From Cytophagales bacterium (lineage in GTDB: Bacteria > Bacteroidota > Bacteroidia > Cytophagales > Spirosomataceae), in NCBI GenBank assembly GCA_013298805.1, contig JAAFIU010000002.1:1-64000 (forward strand): a DNA stretch of 64,000 nucleotides, read 5' to 3'. The translations under genes were made by a program, and so were the position numbers. Of this stretch, positions 37,617-48,291 are shown piece by piece. The stretch's first letter is position 1. Every line of letters begins with the position of its first letter. The notes beneath the pieces are model-generated. The model did no database searches and was not told the origin of the DNA. It saw only the letters and a program-made list of their open reading frames with translations.

Positions 37617-38945
37617 ATGACTTTCAGCGAATTAAATCTCAACAAACAACTTTTAGATGCCCTTGAAGACCTCGGGTTAAGCACCCCAACTGCCATTCAA
37701 GAAAAGGTATTTTCAGCCGTAATGTCGGGAAGAGATGTTTGTGGAATTGCACAAACAGGAACTGGTAAAACATTTGCCTACTTATTACCTTGTCTTCGTC
37801 AATATAAATTTTCAAAAGAAAAAATCCCTCAATTTTTGATAATCGTTCCCACTCGTGAATTAGTAATTCAAGTGGTTGAGGAAGTACAAAAATTGAGTAA
37901 ATATTTGAGTTTGACCGTTGTAGGTGTTTATGGAGGTGTCAATTTAAGACCACAAGCAGCAGAAGTTGCTCAAGGATTGGATATGTTGGTAGGTACACCT
38001 GGTAGAATCGTTGATTTATTGGCAACGGGTGTTTTGAAACCAAGAAGCATTAAAAAATTGGTCATTGATGAATTTGATGAAATGCTCAATTTGGGTTTTA
38101 GAGCTCAACTAAAAAATATTTTCGACCGTTTACCCGAAAAAAGACAAAATTTGATGTTTTCGGCAACTTTAAATCATGAAGTAGAAATTTTGATAGAATC
38201 ATATTTCAATGATTTGCTAAGAATTGAAGCTACTCCCGTTGGAACGCCTTTGGAGAATATTTCACAAACGTATTATCCAGTTCCCAATTTCTTTACGAAA
38301 ATTAACTTCTTAAAAATATTGTTAAATGAAAACCCAGATATGAGTAAAGTCTTGGTTTTTGTGTCAACAAAGCATTTAGCCGACCTTGTTTTTGAGCAAT
38401 TGGGAGAAGAATTTGCCGATTCAATCAGCGTAATCCACTCTAATAAAGCACAAAATCATAGATTTGCTTCGGTAAATGATTTTCAAGCTGGAAAAATACG
38501 AGTTTTAATTGCTACAGATATTATTGCAAGAGGTTTGGACGTAGCTGAAGTTACCCATGTTATCAACTTCGACTTACCAAATGCTCCCGAAAATTACGTT
38601 CACCGTATCGGACGTACTGGTAGAGTTGAAAGAAAAGGGATTGCCACATCTTTTGTCATTGAAAGAGAAAGAGAATACTTAGCAGAAATCGAAAAACTGA
38701 TGAATTATGAAATTCCACAATTGGAACTTCCTGAGAATGTAGAGATTTCAACCCAGACGTTATTGGATGAAATACCGAAAGTTTATACCAAAGCAACTGA
38801 GGTAAAAGCTCCCAAAAGGGAAGGTGCAGGTGAAGCATTCCACGAAAAATCAGAGAAAAACAGTAAAGTAAATGTAAGACGAAACCACGCCGATGAAATG
38901 AAGAAGAAATATGGTCGTTCTTATGAAAAACGTAGTAAAGGTTAA
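37617..38945 (+). CDS. DEAD/DEAH box RNA helicase
   Basis: AQTGTGKT, PTRELV, DEFDEML (DExD variant), SAT, HRIGRTGR motifs. Confidence 0.94.
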   Translation: MTFSELNLNKQLLDALEDLGLSTPTAIQEKVFSAVMSGRDVCGIAQTGTGKTFAYLLPCLRQYKFSKEKIPQFLIIVPTRELVIQVVEEVQKLSKYLSLTVVGVYGGVNLRPQAAEVAQGLDMLVGTPGRIVDLLATGVLKPRSIKKLVIDEFDEMLNLGFRAQLKNIFDRLPEKRQNLMFSATLNHEVEILIESYFNDLLRIEATPVGTPLENISQTYYPVPNFFTKINFLKILLNENPDMSKVLVFVSTKHLADLVFEQLGEEFADSISVIHSNKAQNHRFASVNDFQAGKIRVLIATDIIARGLDVAEVTHVINFDLPNAPENYVHRIGRTGRVERKGIATSFVIEREREYLAEIEKLMNYEIPQLELPENVEISTQTLLDEIPKVYTKATEVKAPKREGAGEAFHEKSEKNSKVNVRRNHADEMKKKYGRSYEKRSKG

Positions 38946-38965
38946 TTATACCAAAGTGAAAATAT

Positions 38966-39098
38966 TTTTCGGGACTGAGGTTACACAATGAGCAACCGAG
39001 TTTTGAAAAAGAGAACCACAGAGTTAATGAGAGCATTATTTCTCTGTGGTTCCCAACTTTTTTCTTTATGGTACTCTGTGTAACCTCAGTCCTGAAAA
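38966..39098. repeat. Nested long inverted repeat between convergent genes (locus H)
   Basis: 22-nt outer arms ttttcgggactgaggttacaca / tgtgtaacctcagtcctgaaaa (one mismatch); 11-bp inner arms gaaccacagag / ctctgtggttc. Confidence 0.8.
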
Positions 39099-39131
39099 CA
39101 TCCTTTTATTATAAGAAATTCTTAAAATTAC

Positions 39132-40736
39132 TTATTCAATAACAATCTTCTTTACAATAACTTTTTCGCCCTCCAAATAATGCAAGAAATAGCTCCCAGA
39201 TGCTAATTTCAAGTCAAAGGACTGCTTTCTACTATTACCTGATAAATGTTGATTCAAAACTTCTCTTCCTAAAATATCTACAATTTTCAGATTTCCAGTC
39301 AAGTATGTTTCTCCAAAATATTCAAAAGTAAATGTTCCTTTAGACGGATTTGGGTACAATAAATAATTGGTTTGTAAATCAGGCAAAGGAAATTTACACA
39401 AAAACGTTTGTTTTCCCATCAATTGTATTTTTTGCGACCATTCACCGTAACTCACCAATAATTCAGTTATTTCATTATCATTGGCAAACTCGTTGATGGC
39501 AGCAATCAAAATTTCATTTCCTTTCACCACACCACGCCAAACAGCGTCACGGTCTTGAAAATGCTGATAGGCAGATTTTGGTATAACTAAATGGTAATCA
39601 CCCGTAAAAAAATCCTTAAACTGCGAAAGTCGGTACAGCGAATTTATATAAGTTTCGTAAGACGAATAATTGACGGTATTGGGGGTAATTGGACCTTCCC
39701 ACAACCAAATACCTTTTGCTCCTGAGAAAAAAGGGAAAATTGCCTGTGCTTCAATCAAATAACTTTTGAGATTAGTATTAAAACCATAAGTCGAATTAGC
39801 CTGGCATTTATTGTAAGACAGCCACTGAAAAAGCATTATTTCTTTGTCACTTCGTGCCACATTAGCTTCAATTTGAAAGAGTTGATAGGCAATATTTGGG
39901 TATTCTTTCAACAAACTATATTCATAACAGAAATAAGCCGAAGGTGCTAAAAAAGTATTTTGCTGATAAAACTCCCCTCCTACTTTTTTACTGACCGAAT
40001 CCGTCATGTAATAATTCAAAACCTTGTCAGAAGTTTGCCATTCTTGCCAAGTATAATTAAGGGGAAACTCTGAATTTTTTACGGGAGCATCCGAATAAGA
40101 AGCGAATTTAGTAGCAATAGGTATTCCATTGTTTTTCAAATACTTAATAGGTTCTGCATATAATTTAGACAAGTCTTTTTTATACCTTTGCGTAAAATCA
40201 ATGTCCGATAATTTACGATATTGCTCTGGCACACCAGAATTGCTTTTCAATAAGCGAATTGCGGCATCCGTAGGTATTTCTCGTTCAACATCCAACATCA
40301 AAATATCTACATTTGGCATTGTTTTACCCTGCGAATCTCTGAAAATATCAGCCATCGCACGGACTTCGGAACGCCATTTTTCACGATATTTTACCAAATC
40401 ATTCGCCCACGGACTTTCAATTTCGTACCAAGGTTGCCCTGCCAAACTGGCAACTCCATACCATAAAATTGCTCGGTTTTTTAAGGGTAAATCAACATCG
40501 GCAGTGGTAAAGGTTGCCAAGTGTGAAAACCCATGTTTTAGAGGTAATTGAAAAGAATCGCCAAATCTTGGTCCACTATAAACAAGTTTAAATGGTAACG
40601 AAAACTCTGGAAATTGTTGCCAATTAATTACACCATTTTTTGTTGAAGGAATAAAATTAGTAGAGTTTTGACAATCCTTTTGCCCATACCCCCAAAAGGA
40701 TAATAAAATTAACCCTAAAAGTAAATGTACTTTCAT
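39132..40736 (-). CDS. Secreted protein with T9SS type A sorting domain
   Basis: Signal peptide MKVHLLLGLILLSFWGYGQ; C-terminal LYPNPSKGTFTFEY...VDILGREVL...GSYFLHYLEGEKVIVKKIVIE. Confidence 0.8.
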   Translation of the reverse strand: MKVHLLLGLILLSFWGYGQKDCQNSTNFIPSTKNGVINWQQFPEFSLPFKLVYSGPRFGDSFQLPLKHGFSHLATFTTADVDLPLKNRAILWYGVASLAGQPWYEIESPWANDLVKYREKWRSEVRAMADIFRDSQGKTMPNVDILMLDVEREIPTDAAIRLLKSNSGVPEQYRKLSDIDFTQRYKKDLSKLYAEPIKYLKNNGIPIATKFASYSDAPVKNSEFPLNYTWQEWQTSDKVLNYYMTDSVSKKVGGEFYQQNTFLAPSAYFCYEYSLLKEYPNIAYQLFQIEANVARSDKEIMLFQWLSYNKCQANSTYGFNTNLKSYLIEAQAIFPFFSGAKGIWLWEGPITPNTVNYSSYETYINSLYRLSQFKDFFTGDYHLVIPKSAYQHFQDRDAVWRGVVKGNEILIAAINEFANDNEITELLVSYGEWSQKIQLMGKQTFLCKFPLPDLQTNYLLYPNPSKGTFTFEYFGETYLTGNLKIVDILGREVLNQHLSGNSRKQSFDLKLASGSYFLHYLEGEKVIVKKIVIE

Positions 40737-40784
40737 CGAGCTGAATTTGTGTGTTGCTTTAAGGAGATACAATGATTTATTGCG

Positions 40785-40792
40785 TAAATTTG
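40785..40792 (+). promoter_or_regulatory. Candidate -7 box
   Basis: TAAATTTG (TAnnTTTG) upstream of 40821 ATG. Confidence 0.4.
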
Positions 40793-40820
40793 TTAAATTA
40801 TAAACTCAAAATGCAAAGAT

Positions 40821-41273
40821 ATGATACGCTTGAAAATTCTTACTACAATTGCTTTCTTTTTAACATTTTGTTTTTCTTGCAAAAAAGATAACAATGCAAT
40901 TACAGAAAGTGAAAGAACGGTTGCTATTCAATCTGCCACTTCGGGTTGGTCTGTGAGTACGTACACCAAACCTGACAATAGTATTTTAGACCCTAACCGT
41001 GTTACTGGAGATTCAAAATATGTAAATCAGCAAATTTATATTTTTGACAAGAGTGGTTCTGTCAAATCTTATGATAAAATCTCTAAAATAGCACTAACTT
41101 ACGGAACTTGGAAGTTTACAACAAATGATACTGTTTTAGAGACGACAATTAATGGACAAATTGGAGTTTTTAGTGTAGTGGAATTAACAAGAACAAAAAT
41201 GATATTAAAAACCGATGATTTTGAATACGATAAAGCAAAAATCACAGTTCACATGGTATTCGTACCGCTTTAA
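40821..41273 (+). CDS. Lipoprotein, hypothetical (lipocalin-like size)
   Basis: TIAFFLTFCFSCKKDN lipobox. Confidence 0.65.
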   Translation: MIRLKILTTIAFFLTFCFSCKKDNNAITESERTVAIQSATSGWSVSTYTKPDNSILDPNRVTGDSKYVNQQIYIFDKSGSVKSYDKISKIALTYGTWKFTTNDTVLETTINGQIGVFSVVELTRTKMILKTDDFEYDKAKITVHMVFVPL

Positions 41274-41312
41274 ATATTTCACTCTTACTTTAAGGATAAA
41301 TACCTTACTACG

Positions 41313-42881
41313 ATGCACAAAAACTTATCACTCGTTTTAGAGCCTGAAATCGCCTTCGACCCACAAAATTTCAGGCTACATCTCCACAAACTTCTTCAAA
41401 TACCTGAAGAGACACCTTCTTATATTCGACCACTAAAACGTTCTATTGATGCCCGTGGGCGACAAGTAAAAGTAAATGTGGAAGCTGAAGTATTCGTCGA
41501 TGAAATCATTACGCCTGTTATTTCTTTCCAGAAAAACTATCTTGACGTTTCAAAAGCAAAACAAGCAATTATTGTAGGAGCTGGCCCAGCAGGCTTATTT
41601 GCTGCTCTACGTTTGATTGAATTAGGGATAAAACCAATTCTTATTGAACGTGGAAAAGATGTAAGAGCCAGAAGAAGAGATTTAGCGGCTATCAATAAAG
41701 ACCATATTGTTAATCCAGAATCCAATTATTGTTTTGGTGAAGGTGGAGCAGGGACATATTCAGATGGCAAATTATATACACGAAGCAAAAAACGGGGCGA
41801 TATTCGTCGGGTACAAGAAATATTGGTAGCACATGGTGCAACAGAAGAAATTTTGGTGGATGCTCACCCCCACATTGGTACGAATAAATTACCTCAATTA
41901 GTCGCTGAATTGCGTGAAAGTATTTTATCGGCAGGTGGCGAAGTTCATTTCAACACTAAAGTCACTGATTTTATTCTGCATAATAAAGAAATAAAAGGCG
42001 TTATTTTAGAAAATGGGAACGAAATTTCGGGCTTAGGTGTCATTTTAGCAACGGGACATTCGGCAAGAGACATTTTTGAACTGTGCCAAAAACGGGATGT
42101 TTTAATCGAAGCCAAACCTTATGCAATGGGCGTTCGGATTGAACATCAACAAAGCTTAATTGATGCTCTACAATACCATCGTCCAGAAAGGGGAGAATAT
42201 TTACCCGCTGCTTCGTATAGTTTGGTGGGTCAGACTTTTTTTAAAGGTATTCAAAGAGGCGTATTCTCATTTTGTATGTGTCCAGGAGGATTTATTGTTC
42301 CTTCAGCCACAGCACCTGGAGAATTAGTTGTCAACGGAATGTCACCATCACGTAGAGATTCAAAATTTGCCAATTCAGGTATGGTTGTAGCCATCAATGA
42401 AGTTGATTTACAACCATATAAACAGTTTGGAGCATTGGCAGGTTTAGCGTTACAAAAAGAATTAGAACAAAAAGCTTGTAGAATGGCAGGTGGAGGGCAA
42501 ACAGCTCCTGCTCAATTAGTTGACGATTTTATCAAGAATAAAGTTTCGAGAAATTTATTGGAAACATCGTACCAACCAGGATTAATGTCTTTGGAAATGA
42601 CCGATGTATTACCCGATTTTATCGCACGACCTTTACAAGAAGGATTGAAACAATTTGGACAAAAAATGAGAAATTATGCCTCAAATCAAGCCCAAATTAT
42701 TGGTATAGAAAGTAGGACATCGTCACCCGTAAGAATTCCGAGAGATAAAGAAAAATTAGAACATCTTGAAATCAAACGGCTTTTTCCTTGTGGAGAAGGT
42801 GCTGGATATGCAGGAGGAATTATGTCTGCTGCGATGGATGGTGAACGTTGTGCCGAAAAATTAGTAGAATATTATTGTTGA
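41313..42881 (+). CDS. NAD(P)/FAD-dependent oxidoreductase
   Basis: AIIVGAGPAGLFAALRLIELG Rossmann; FGEGGAGTYSDGKLYTRSK; FPCGEGAGYAGGIMSAAMDG. Confidence 0.92.
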   Translation: MHKNLSLVLEPEIAFDPQNFRLHLHKLLQIPEETPSYIRPLKRSIDARGRQVKVNVEAEVFVDEIITPVISFQKNYLDVSKAKQAIIVGAGPAGLFAALRLIELGIKPILIERGKDVRARRRDLAAINKDHIVNPESNYCFGEGGAGTYSDGKLYTRSKKRGDIRRVQEILVAHGATEEILVDAHPHIGTNKLPQLVAELRESILSAGGEVHFNTKVTDFILHNKEIKGVILENGNEISGLGVILATGHSARDIFELCQKRDVLIEAKPYAMGVRIEHQQSLIDALQYHRPERGEYLPAASYSLVGQTFFKGIQRGVFSFCMCPGGFIVPSATAPGELVVNGMSPSRRDSKFANSGMVVAINEVDLQPYKQFGALAGLALQKELEQKACRMAGGGQTAPAQLVDDFIKNKVSRNLLETSYQPGLMSLEMTDVLPDFIARPLQEGLKQFGQKMRNYASNQAQIIGIESRTSSPVRIPRDKEKLEHLEIKRLFPCGEGAGYAGGIMSAAMDGERCAEKLVEYYC

Positions 42882-42929
42882 GCAAAATTTTAGGGGAAAT
42901 TCTAAAAAATAACTTACCTGACTAAACGT

Positions 42930-43559
42930 ATGAAGCACTTTGAAACTTTTATTGAAAAATTGGCACTAAGGTTAAATGAAACTCTTCCTGGAAAAGATGC
43001 TCATGAAAAAATGGCATCGGAGTCAAGATTGAAATTAAAAATGCCCTCTCCAAATGAGCGGACACGTGAAAGTGCTGTGCTAATTTTATTTTATCCATCC
43101 CAAAATCAGATTTTTTTACCTTTAATACTTAGACCAGAATACGATGGTGTTCATGGGGGACAAATGGCATTTCCAGGTGGAAGAGCCGAAAAAGAAGATG
43201 AAAATCTTATCAGAACTGCGATGCGTGAAGCACAAGAAGAAATCGGCGTAAGATTAACAGATATAAAGATTTTGGGACAACTAACCAAACTTTTCATTCC
43301 GCCTTCCAATTATAATGTTCAGCCAGTGATAGGTTATATTAATCATAAACCTGAATTTTATCCAGACCCTCGGGAAGTGGATAAGGTCGTTGAAATACCT
43401 TTAGCAGAGATTATAAATCCTGATATCATTGGTCGTAAAAACCTAAATGTCAGAGGAGTAGATATCGATGCCCCTTTTTATGATATTCAAGGACATACAG
43501 TTTGGGGAGCAACCGCCATGATGATTTCTGAACTATTAACAATTGTGGAAGCAACTTGA
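42930..43559 (+). CDS. NUDIX hydrolase, CoA pyrophosphatase-like
   Basis: GGQMAFPGGRAEKEDENLIRTAMREAQEEIGV Nudix box. Confidence 0.9.
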   Translation: MKHFETFIEKLALRLNETLPGKDAHEKMASESRLKLKMPSPNERTRESAVLILFYPSQNQIFLPLILRPEYDGVHGGQMAFPGGRAEKEDENLIRTAMREAQEEIGVRLTDIKILGQLTKLFIPPSNYNVQPVIGYINHKPEFYPDPREVDKVVEIPLAEIINPDIIGRKNLNVRGVDIDAPFYDIQGHTVWGATAMMISELLTIVEAT

Positions 43560-43662
43560 TAAACAGCCGTTAAATAATTTAAACAAATTAACAATTGCAA
43601 ATACCAACCTATCGTTTATTTTCGTTTTCATTTCCCTACAAAATCAAATAAACTTATAAATA

Positions 43663-45372
43663 ATGACAATTGCCAAATTTACCTCAACCCTGAACACATT
43701 TTTAAGCCTTTTTATCATACTATTAATTAGTTTTTTTTATATCGCTTGTTATCATTTTGGCTATAATTTTTTCTATCAAGATGATTATCATCTTTTGAGA
43801 TTTGTAACCCTAACACAGGATAATTCTCTCGGAATTTTAGAAAAACTAAAAGCACTTTGGGATTTACACAATGAGCATAGAATTGTGTTTCCTCGCCTGT
43901 TGGTACTCGCTGACTTTTATATTCAAAGACATATAGACTGGCAAGTTTTAAATACCGTTGCAGCACTGTATTATTTTGGTATTTTTATATTTTCATATCT
44001 TATCATCAAGAAAATAGCCTTGCCTATTTGGTATGCAGTTCCAATTGCTCTTTTCATTTTTCAGCCCTCTTCACACGAAAATTTTTATTGGACAATATCT
44101 ATATTACAGCAAGTCGGAAATATATTCTGGGCTATGTTTTTATTTTATAGCTTAATCTATTTTCGACCCAAATATTTTTGGATTTCCATCATAATTGCCA
44201 TTATCTTAACCTTCACGCATGGAAACGGATTATTTGCGTTAGGGGTTGGTGGCATTTTATTATTCGTACAAAAGCGACACAAAGAACTACTCATCTGGTT
44301 GCTTTTCATATTGCTAATCAGTATCGCTTATTTTTGGGGATATCACACTGCCCAAAATTCCAACATAATGGGAAGTTTAAGTAAGCCGATTCAACTAATG
44401 AGCTGTTTTGGTAGTTTTTGGGGAAATTTCATTAAAGATTTAATTAGAAACTCACTGTATCAATTGAATATTGCTATTTGGGGAGGGATAATCATATTTT
44501 CATCTCTTGCAATCCTTAATTTCAAGTTTCTTTATCATACTTTTCTTAATCATATTAACCTCAAAATATCAAAAGAAAAGCTTTTTGTATTTGGTATTTT
44601 TGTATTTTTCTCTATCACTTCTGCACTGGTGGCATTGAGTCGTTCTTGGAGTTCTATTGAAGCAGGGTTTCAAAATAGATATTTGCATAATTCCGTGATT
44701 ACATTCACATTACTCTATATCTCAATTCTATCATTAAAATCAAAAAAAATAACCAAAATTACAGGAATAATATTTTTAGTTTTAGGGATGGTATATAATA
44801 TTTTTTCGTGGTATAGTAGTTTTGAATTTATTAAGTTGCACAAAAAAATCCAAGAATCAGATGCGATTAATTACGCCCTCAACGGCATCACCATTGTAAA
44901 TGAAAAATCATTTAATCGAAATATTTCATCTATATTAAAACAATCTTTCGATAGTGGAGTCAGCATATTTCCAGAAAGTTTACTCACGAAAACAATTAAA
45001 AACTTAGATAAAACAAAAACCAACACCACCTTAAACTTACCGATTGATATTCAAAAAGACTCTTTATTAATTTTTGATATTAATAACTCAAGTTATAGCC
45101 GCATTTATCACTTACAAAACTATACTTTACCCATAAAAGGCGAAGTATTTTTAGTCTTTAAATCCAATAAAAACATTTTTGTATGGGCAACCTCTCATCG
45201 GAGAAATAGCAAGAAAAACTTCTTAGCAACTGGTCAGTTTTTTACAGATGGCTTTTTTTCAACAGTGAAGACAGATGCCATGCCAGACAACGAATATGCC
45301 ATTGGTATTTTACAAAAAAATAATAATCAATTCATTTATTACCCTACAAAATACAAAATTAGTAATCAGTAA
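43663..45372 (+). CDS. Polytopic membrane protein, hypothetical
   Basis: Multiple hydrophobic segments; FYQDDYHLLRF near N-terminus resembling GT-C-type acidic loop. Confidence 0.6.
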   Translation: MTIAKFTSTLNTFLSLFIILLISFFYIACYHFGYNFFYQDDYHLLRFVTLTQDNSLGILEKLKALWDLHNEHRIVFPRLLVLADFYIQRHIDWQVLNTVAALYYFGIFIFSYLIIKKIALPIWYAVPIALFIFQPSSHENFYWTISILQQVGNIFWAMFLFYSLIYFRPKYFWISIIIAIILTFTHGNGLFALGVGGILLFVQKRHKELLIWLLFILLISIAYFWGYHTAQNSNIMGSLSKPIQLMSCFGSFWGNFIKDLIRNSLYQLNIAIWGGIIIFSSLAILNFKFLYHTFLNHINLKISKEKLFVFGIFVFFSITSALVALSRSWSSIEAGFQNRYLHNSVITFTLLYISILSLKSKKITKITGIIFLVLGMVYNIFSWYSSFEFIKLHKKIQESDAINYALNGITIVNEKSFNRNISSILKQSFDSGVSIFPESLLTKTIKNLDKTKTNTTLNLPIDIQKDSLLIFDINNSSYSRIYHLQNYTLPIKGEVFLVFKSNKNIFVWATSHRRNSKKNFLATGQFFTDGFFSTVKTDAMPDNEYAIGILQKNNNQFIYYPTKYKISNQ

Positions 45373-45553
45373 CGTTTCGATTTTCAACTTTTTTCATTCG
45401 TATATTTTGCGTAAATTAGGATCTTATTGTATTTAGGAGGTAAATTACTTAATGCTCAGGAGGTTATTTAAGACCTTTTTAGAACTTAATTAAATTGATT
45501 CCCCCCAAAAAAAAAGCCACTCCGAACAAACAAAAGAAGGAATAAAATAGTCG

Positions 45554-48220
45554 ATGGAAAACGAAAACTTGTCTGAAAATTTAGAAGAAAATAATGTCGA
45601 TTTAACGCCAAAAGACGTACTGCAAGAACAAGTTGCCGTAGCAGGTCTATATGAAAACTGGTTCTTAGAATATGCCTCTTATGTAATTCTTGAGCGTGCT
45701 GTCCCTGCTGTTGAAGACGGATTAAAACCAGTGCAACGCCGTATCCTTCACGCACTTAAAGAAATGGACGATGGTCGCTTCAACAAAGCAGCCAACGTAA
45801 TCGGTCAAACCATGCAATATCACCCACACGGTGATGCGTCTATCAATGATGCAATGGTCAATTTAGGTCAAAAAGATTTAGTTTTTGACTGTCAAGGAAA
45901 CTGGGGAGACTATCGCACAGGCGATGGAGCTGCCGCAGCCCGTTATATCGAAGTACGTTTGTCAAAATTTGCTTTAGATGTAATTTTCAATCCTCAAACT
46001 ACCGAATGGCAACTTTCTTATGACGGTAGAAAAAAAGAACCCGTTTCACTTCCCGTTAAATTCCCACTTTTATTGGCGCATGGTGTTGAAGGTATTGCGG
46101 TAGGTCTTTCTACCAAAATTATGCCTCATAATTTCGTGGAACTCATTGAAGCCTCTATCAATATTCTTAAAAACAAGCCATTCGAGATTTATCCAGATTT
46201 TTTGACGGGAGGGTACGTCGATGTTTCAAACTATCAAGATGGTCATAGAGGTGGAAAAATTAGAGTAAGAGCCAAAATTGAAGAATTCGACAAAAAAACA
46301 CTCCTCATTAAAGATATTCCGTTCTCAACAACCACAACCAATTTGATTGAATCTATCATTAAAGCCAATGATGCAGGAAAAATCAAAATCAAAAAGGTAA
46401 TAGACAATACGGCAAAAGACGTAGAAATTCAGGTTCAATTAGCTGCTGGAGTTTCGCCCGATGTAACCATTGATGCACTTTATGCCTTCACTGATTGTGA
46501 AGTTTCAATTTCTCCTAATGCCTGTGTCATTATAGCCGATAAACCTCACTTTGTGGGTGTTACAGAAATTTTAAAAACTTGTACTCAGCAAACCGTTCGT
46601 TTATTAGAAAGAGAATTAGAAATTCGTAGAGATGAATTGATGGAAAAATTGCTCTTCAGTTCTCTCGAAAAAATCTTTATTGAAAATAGAATTTACCGTG
46701 ATATTGAAGAATGCGTAACCTTTGAAGACGTTATTGCTACAGTTGATAAAGGTTTAGAACCTTATAAACCACAGTTTTACCGTGAAATTGTAGAAGAGGA
46801 TATTTTGAGATTATTGGAAATTAGAATCAAACGAATTTCTAAATATGATGCCTTCAAAGCCGATGAATTAATGAAGCGTTTGCAGGATGAATTAGCCGAA
46901 GTGCTTGATAATCTGGCAAATATCATTCGTTATTCAATTGAGTATTTTAAAGAAATTTTAAAGAAACACGGAAAAGGTCGTGAACGAAAAACAGAAATTC
47001 GCAACTTCAACACCATTTCTGCTGCCGTTGTAGCTGCCAATAACCAAAAATTATACGTTGACCGTGTGGGCGGCTTTATTGGCTATGGTTTAAAAAAAGA
47101 AGAATTCGTAATGGATTGCTCTGATATTGATGACATAATTGTATTCCGTCAAGATGGAAAGTGCATGGTTACGAAAGTCCAAGAGAAAGTTTTTGTCGGA
47201 AAAGATATAATTTATGTATCAGTTTTCAAGAAAAATGATGACCGAAAAGTTTATAATTTAGTCTATTTTGATGCAAAATCAGGTGTTTCTTACGTAAAAC
47301 GTTTTAAAGTTACAGCTGTAACTCGTGATAGAGAATATGATTTGACGGCTGGAAATCCGAAGTCCAAAATTTTGTATTTTACCGCTAATGAAAACGGTGA
47401 AGCGGAGACAATTCAAGTAAACTTAACGGCATCGTGTACGGCTCGGGTCAAACAATTTGAATACGATTTCAAAACACTTTTGATAAAAGGGCGAGATTCG
47501 ATGGGCAATGTTTTGACCAAATATCCTGTAAGAAAAATAATTCTGAAATCAGCTGGTGTCTCCACTTTGGGAGGCGTAGATATTTATTACGATGAAAATA
47601 TAGGTAGATTAAACCGAGACGAACACGGTAAATATTTAGGCAATTTTGATGCAAAAGATAATATCTTAGTAATTTATAATGACGGTCAGTACGAATTAAC
47701 CAATTTTGAGTTGACAAATCGCTATGAAATTAAAGATATAATGGTATTAACGAAATTTATACCTGATAGCATCATTACATCGGTATATTATGACGGTAGC
47801 TCTAAATTATACTATGCCAAACGTTTCAGGATAGAAACTACTACGATAGACAAAAAGTTTTTGTTTATTTCGGATGAAAAAGGCTCAAAACTAACCATTG
47901 CCACCGTTGATATTTATCCAAGAATTGAGTTATCCTACAAAAAAGACAATTCTTCACCCGTAGTTGTTGAAGAAATCAATTTGGACGAATTGACAGACAT
48001 TAGAGGTTGGAAAGCAATGGGAGTTAAATTAACAACCTTTAAAGTTCAGTCAATCAAGCCATTAGAACCACGAGTTGTAGAAATGGAATTGGTCGAAGCC
48101 CCTGAAAATACAGAAAATGTGGTGGAAATGGAATTGCCTAAAAAATTGGTAGAACCCGAAGAAATAGACTTTCCAGAAATGATCGATGTTGGTACTGGAG
48201 AACAGTTAGGTTTATTTTAG
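45554..48220 (+). CDS. parC: DNA topoisomerase IV subunit A (GyrA/ParC family)
   Basis: EYASYVILERAVPAVEDGLKPVQRRILHAL, YHPHGDASIN, ARYIEVRLSK active-site region. Confidence 0.9.
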   Translation: MENENLSENLEENNVDLTPKDVLQEQVAVAGLYENWFLEYASYVILERAVPAVEDGLKPVQRRILHALKEMDDGRFNKAANVIGQTMQYHPHGDASINDAMVNLGQKDLVFDCQGNWGDYRTGDGAAAARYIEVRLSKFALDVIFNPQTTEWQLSYDGRKKEPVSLPVKFPLLLAHGVEGIAVGLSTKIMPHNFVELIEASINILKNKPFEIYPDFLTGGYVDVSNYQDGHRGGKIRVRAKIEEFDKKTLLIKDIPFSTTTTNLIESIIKANDAGKIKIKKVIDNTAKDVEIQVQLAAGVSPDVTIDALYAFTDCEVSISPNACVIIADKPHFVGVTEILKTCTQQTVRLLERELEIRRDELMEKLLFSSLEKIFIENRIYRDIEECVTFEDVIATVDKGLEPYKPQFYREIVEEDILRLLEIRIKRISKYDAFKADELMKRLQDELAEVLDNLANIIRYSIEYFKEILKKHGKGRERKTEIRNFNTISAAVVAANNQKLYVDRVGGFIGYGLKKEEFVMDCSDIDDIIVFRQDGKCMVTKVQEKVFVGKDIIYVSVFKKNDDRKVYNLVYFDAKSGVSYVKRFKVTAVTRDREYDLTAGNPKSKILYFTANENGEAETIQVNLTASCTARVKQFEYDFKTLLIKGRDSMGNVLTKYPVRKIILKSAGVSTLGGVDIYYDENIGRLNRDEHGKYLGNFDAKDNILVIYNDGQYELTNFELTNRYEIKDIMVLTKFIPDSIITSVYYDGSSKLYYAKRFRIETTTIDKKFLFISDEKGSKLTIATVDIYPRIELSYKKDNSSPVVVEEINLDELTDIRGWKAMGVKLTTFKVQSIKPLEPRVVEMELVEAPENTENVVEMELPKKLVEPEEIDFPEMIDVGTGEQLGLF

Positions 48221-48239
48221 AGAAATCTTGTTGATATAA

Positions 48240-48275
48240 AAAGATTTGCTAATTTTAAGTAATTAGCAAATCTTT
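48240..48275 (+). terminator. Intrinsic terminator after parC
   Basis: aaagatttgctaatt / aattagcaaatcttt 15-bp stem, 6-nt loop. Confidence 0.65.
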
Positions 48276-48291
48276 CCACAAAATATAATGA

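Noticed and set aside
40129-40551. 140-aa plus-strand ORF antisense to T9SS protein
   Set aside because: No family motifs; the antisense partner has signal peptide and sorting domain.
45465-45475. AGGAGG-like sequence upstream of parC
   Set aside because: More than 70 nt from the ATG and Bacteroidota rarely depend on SD; not a credible RBS.
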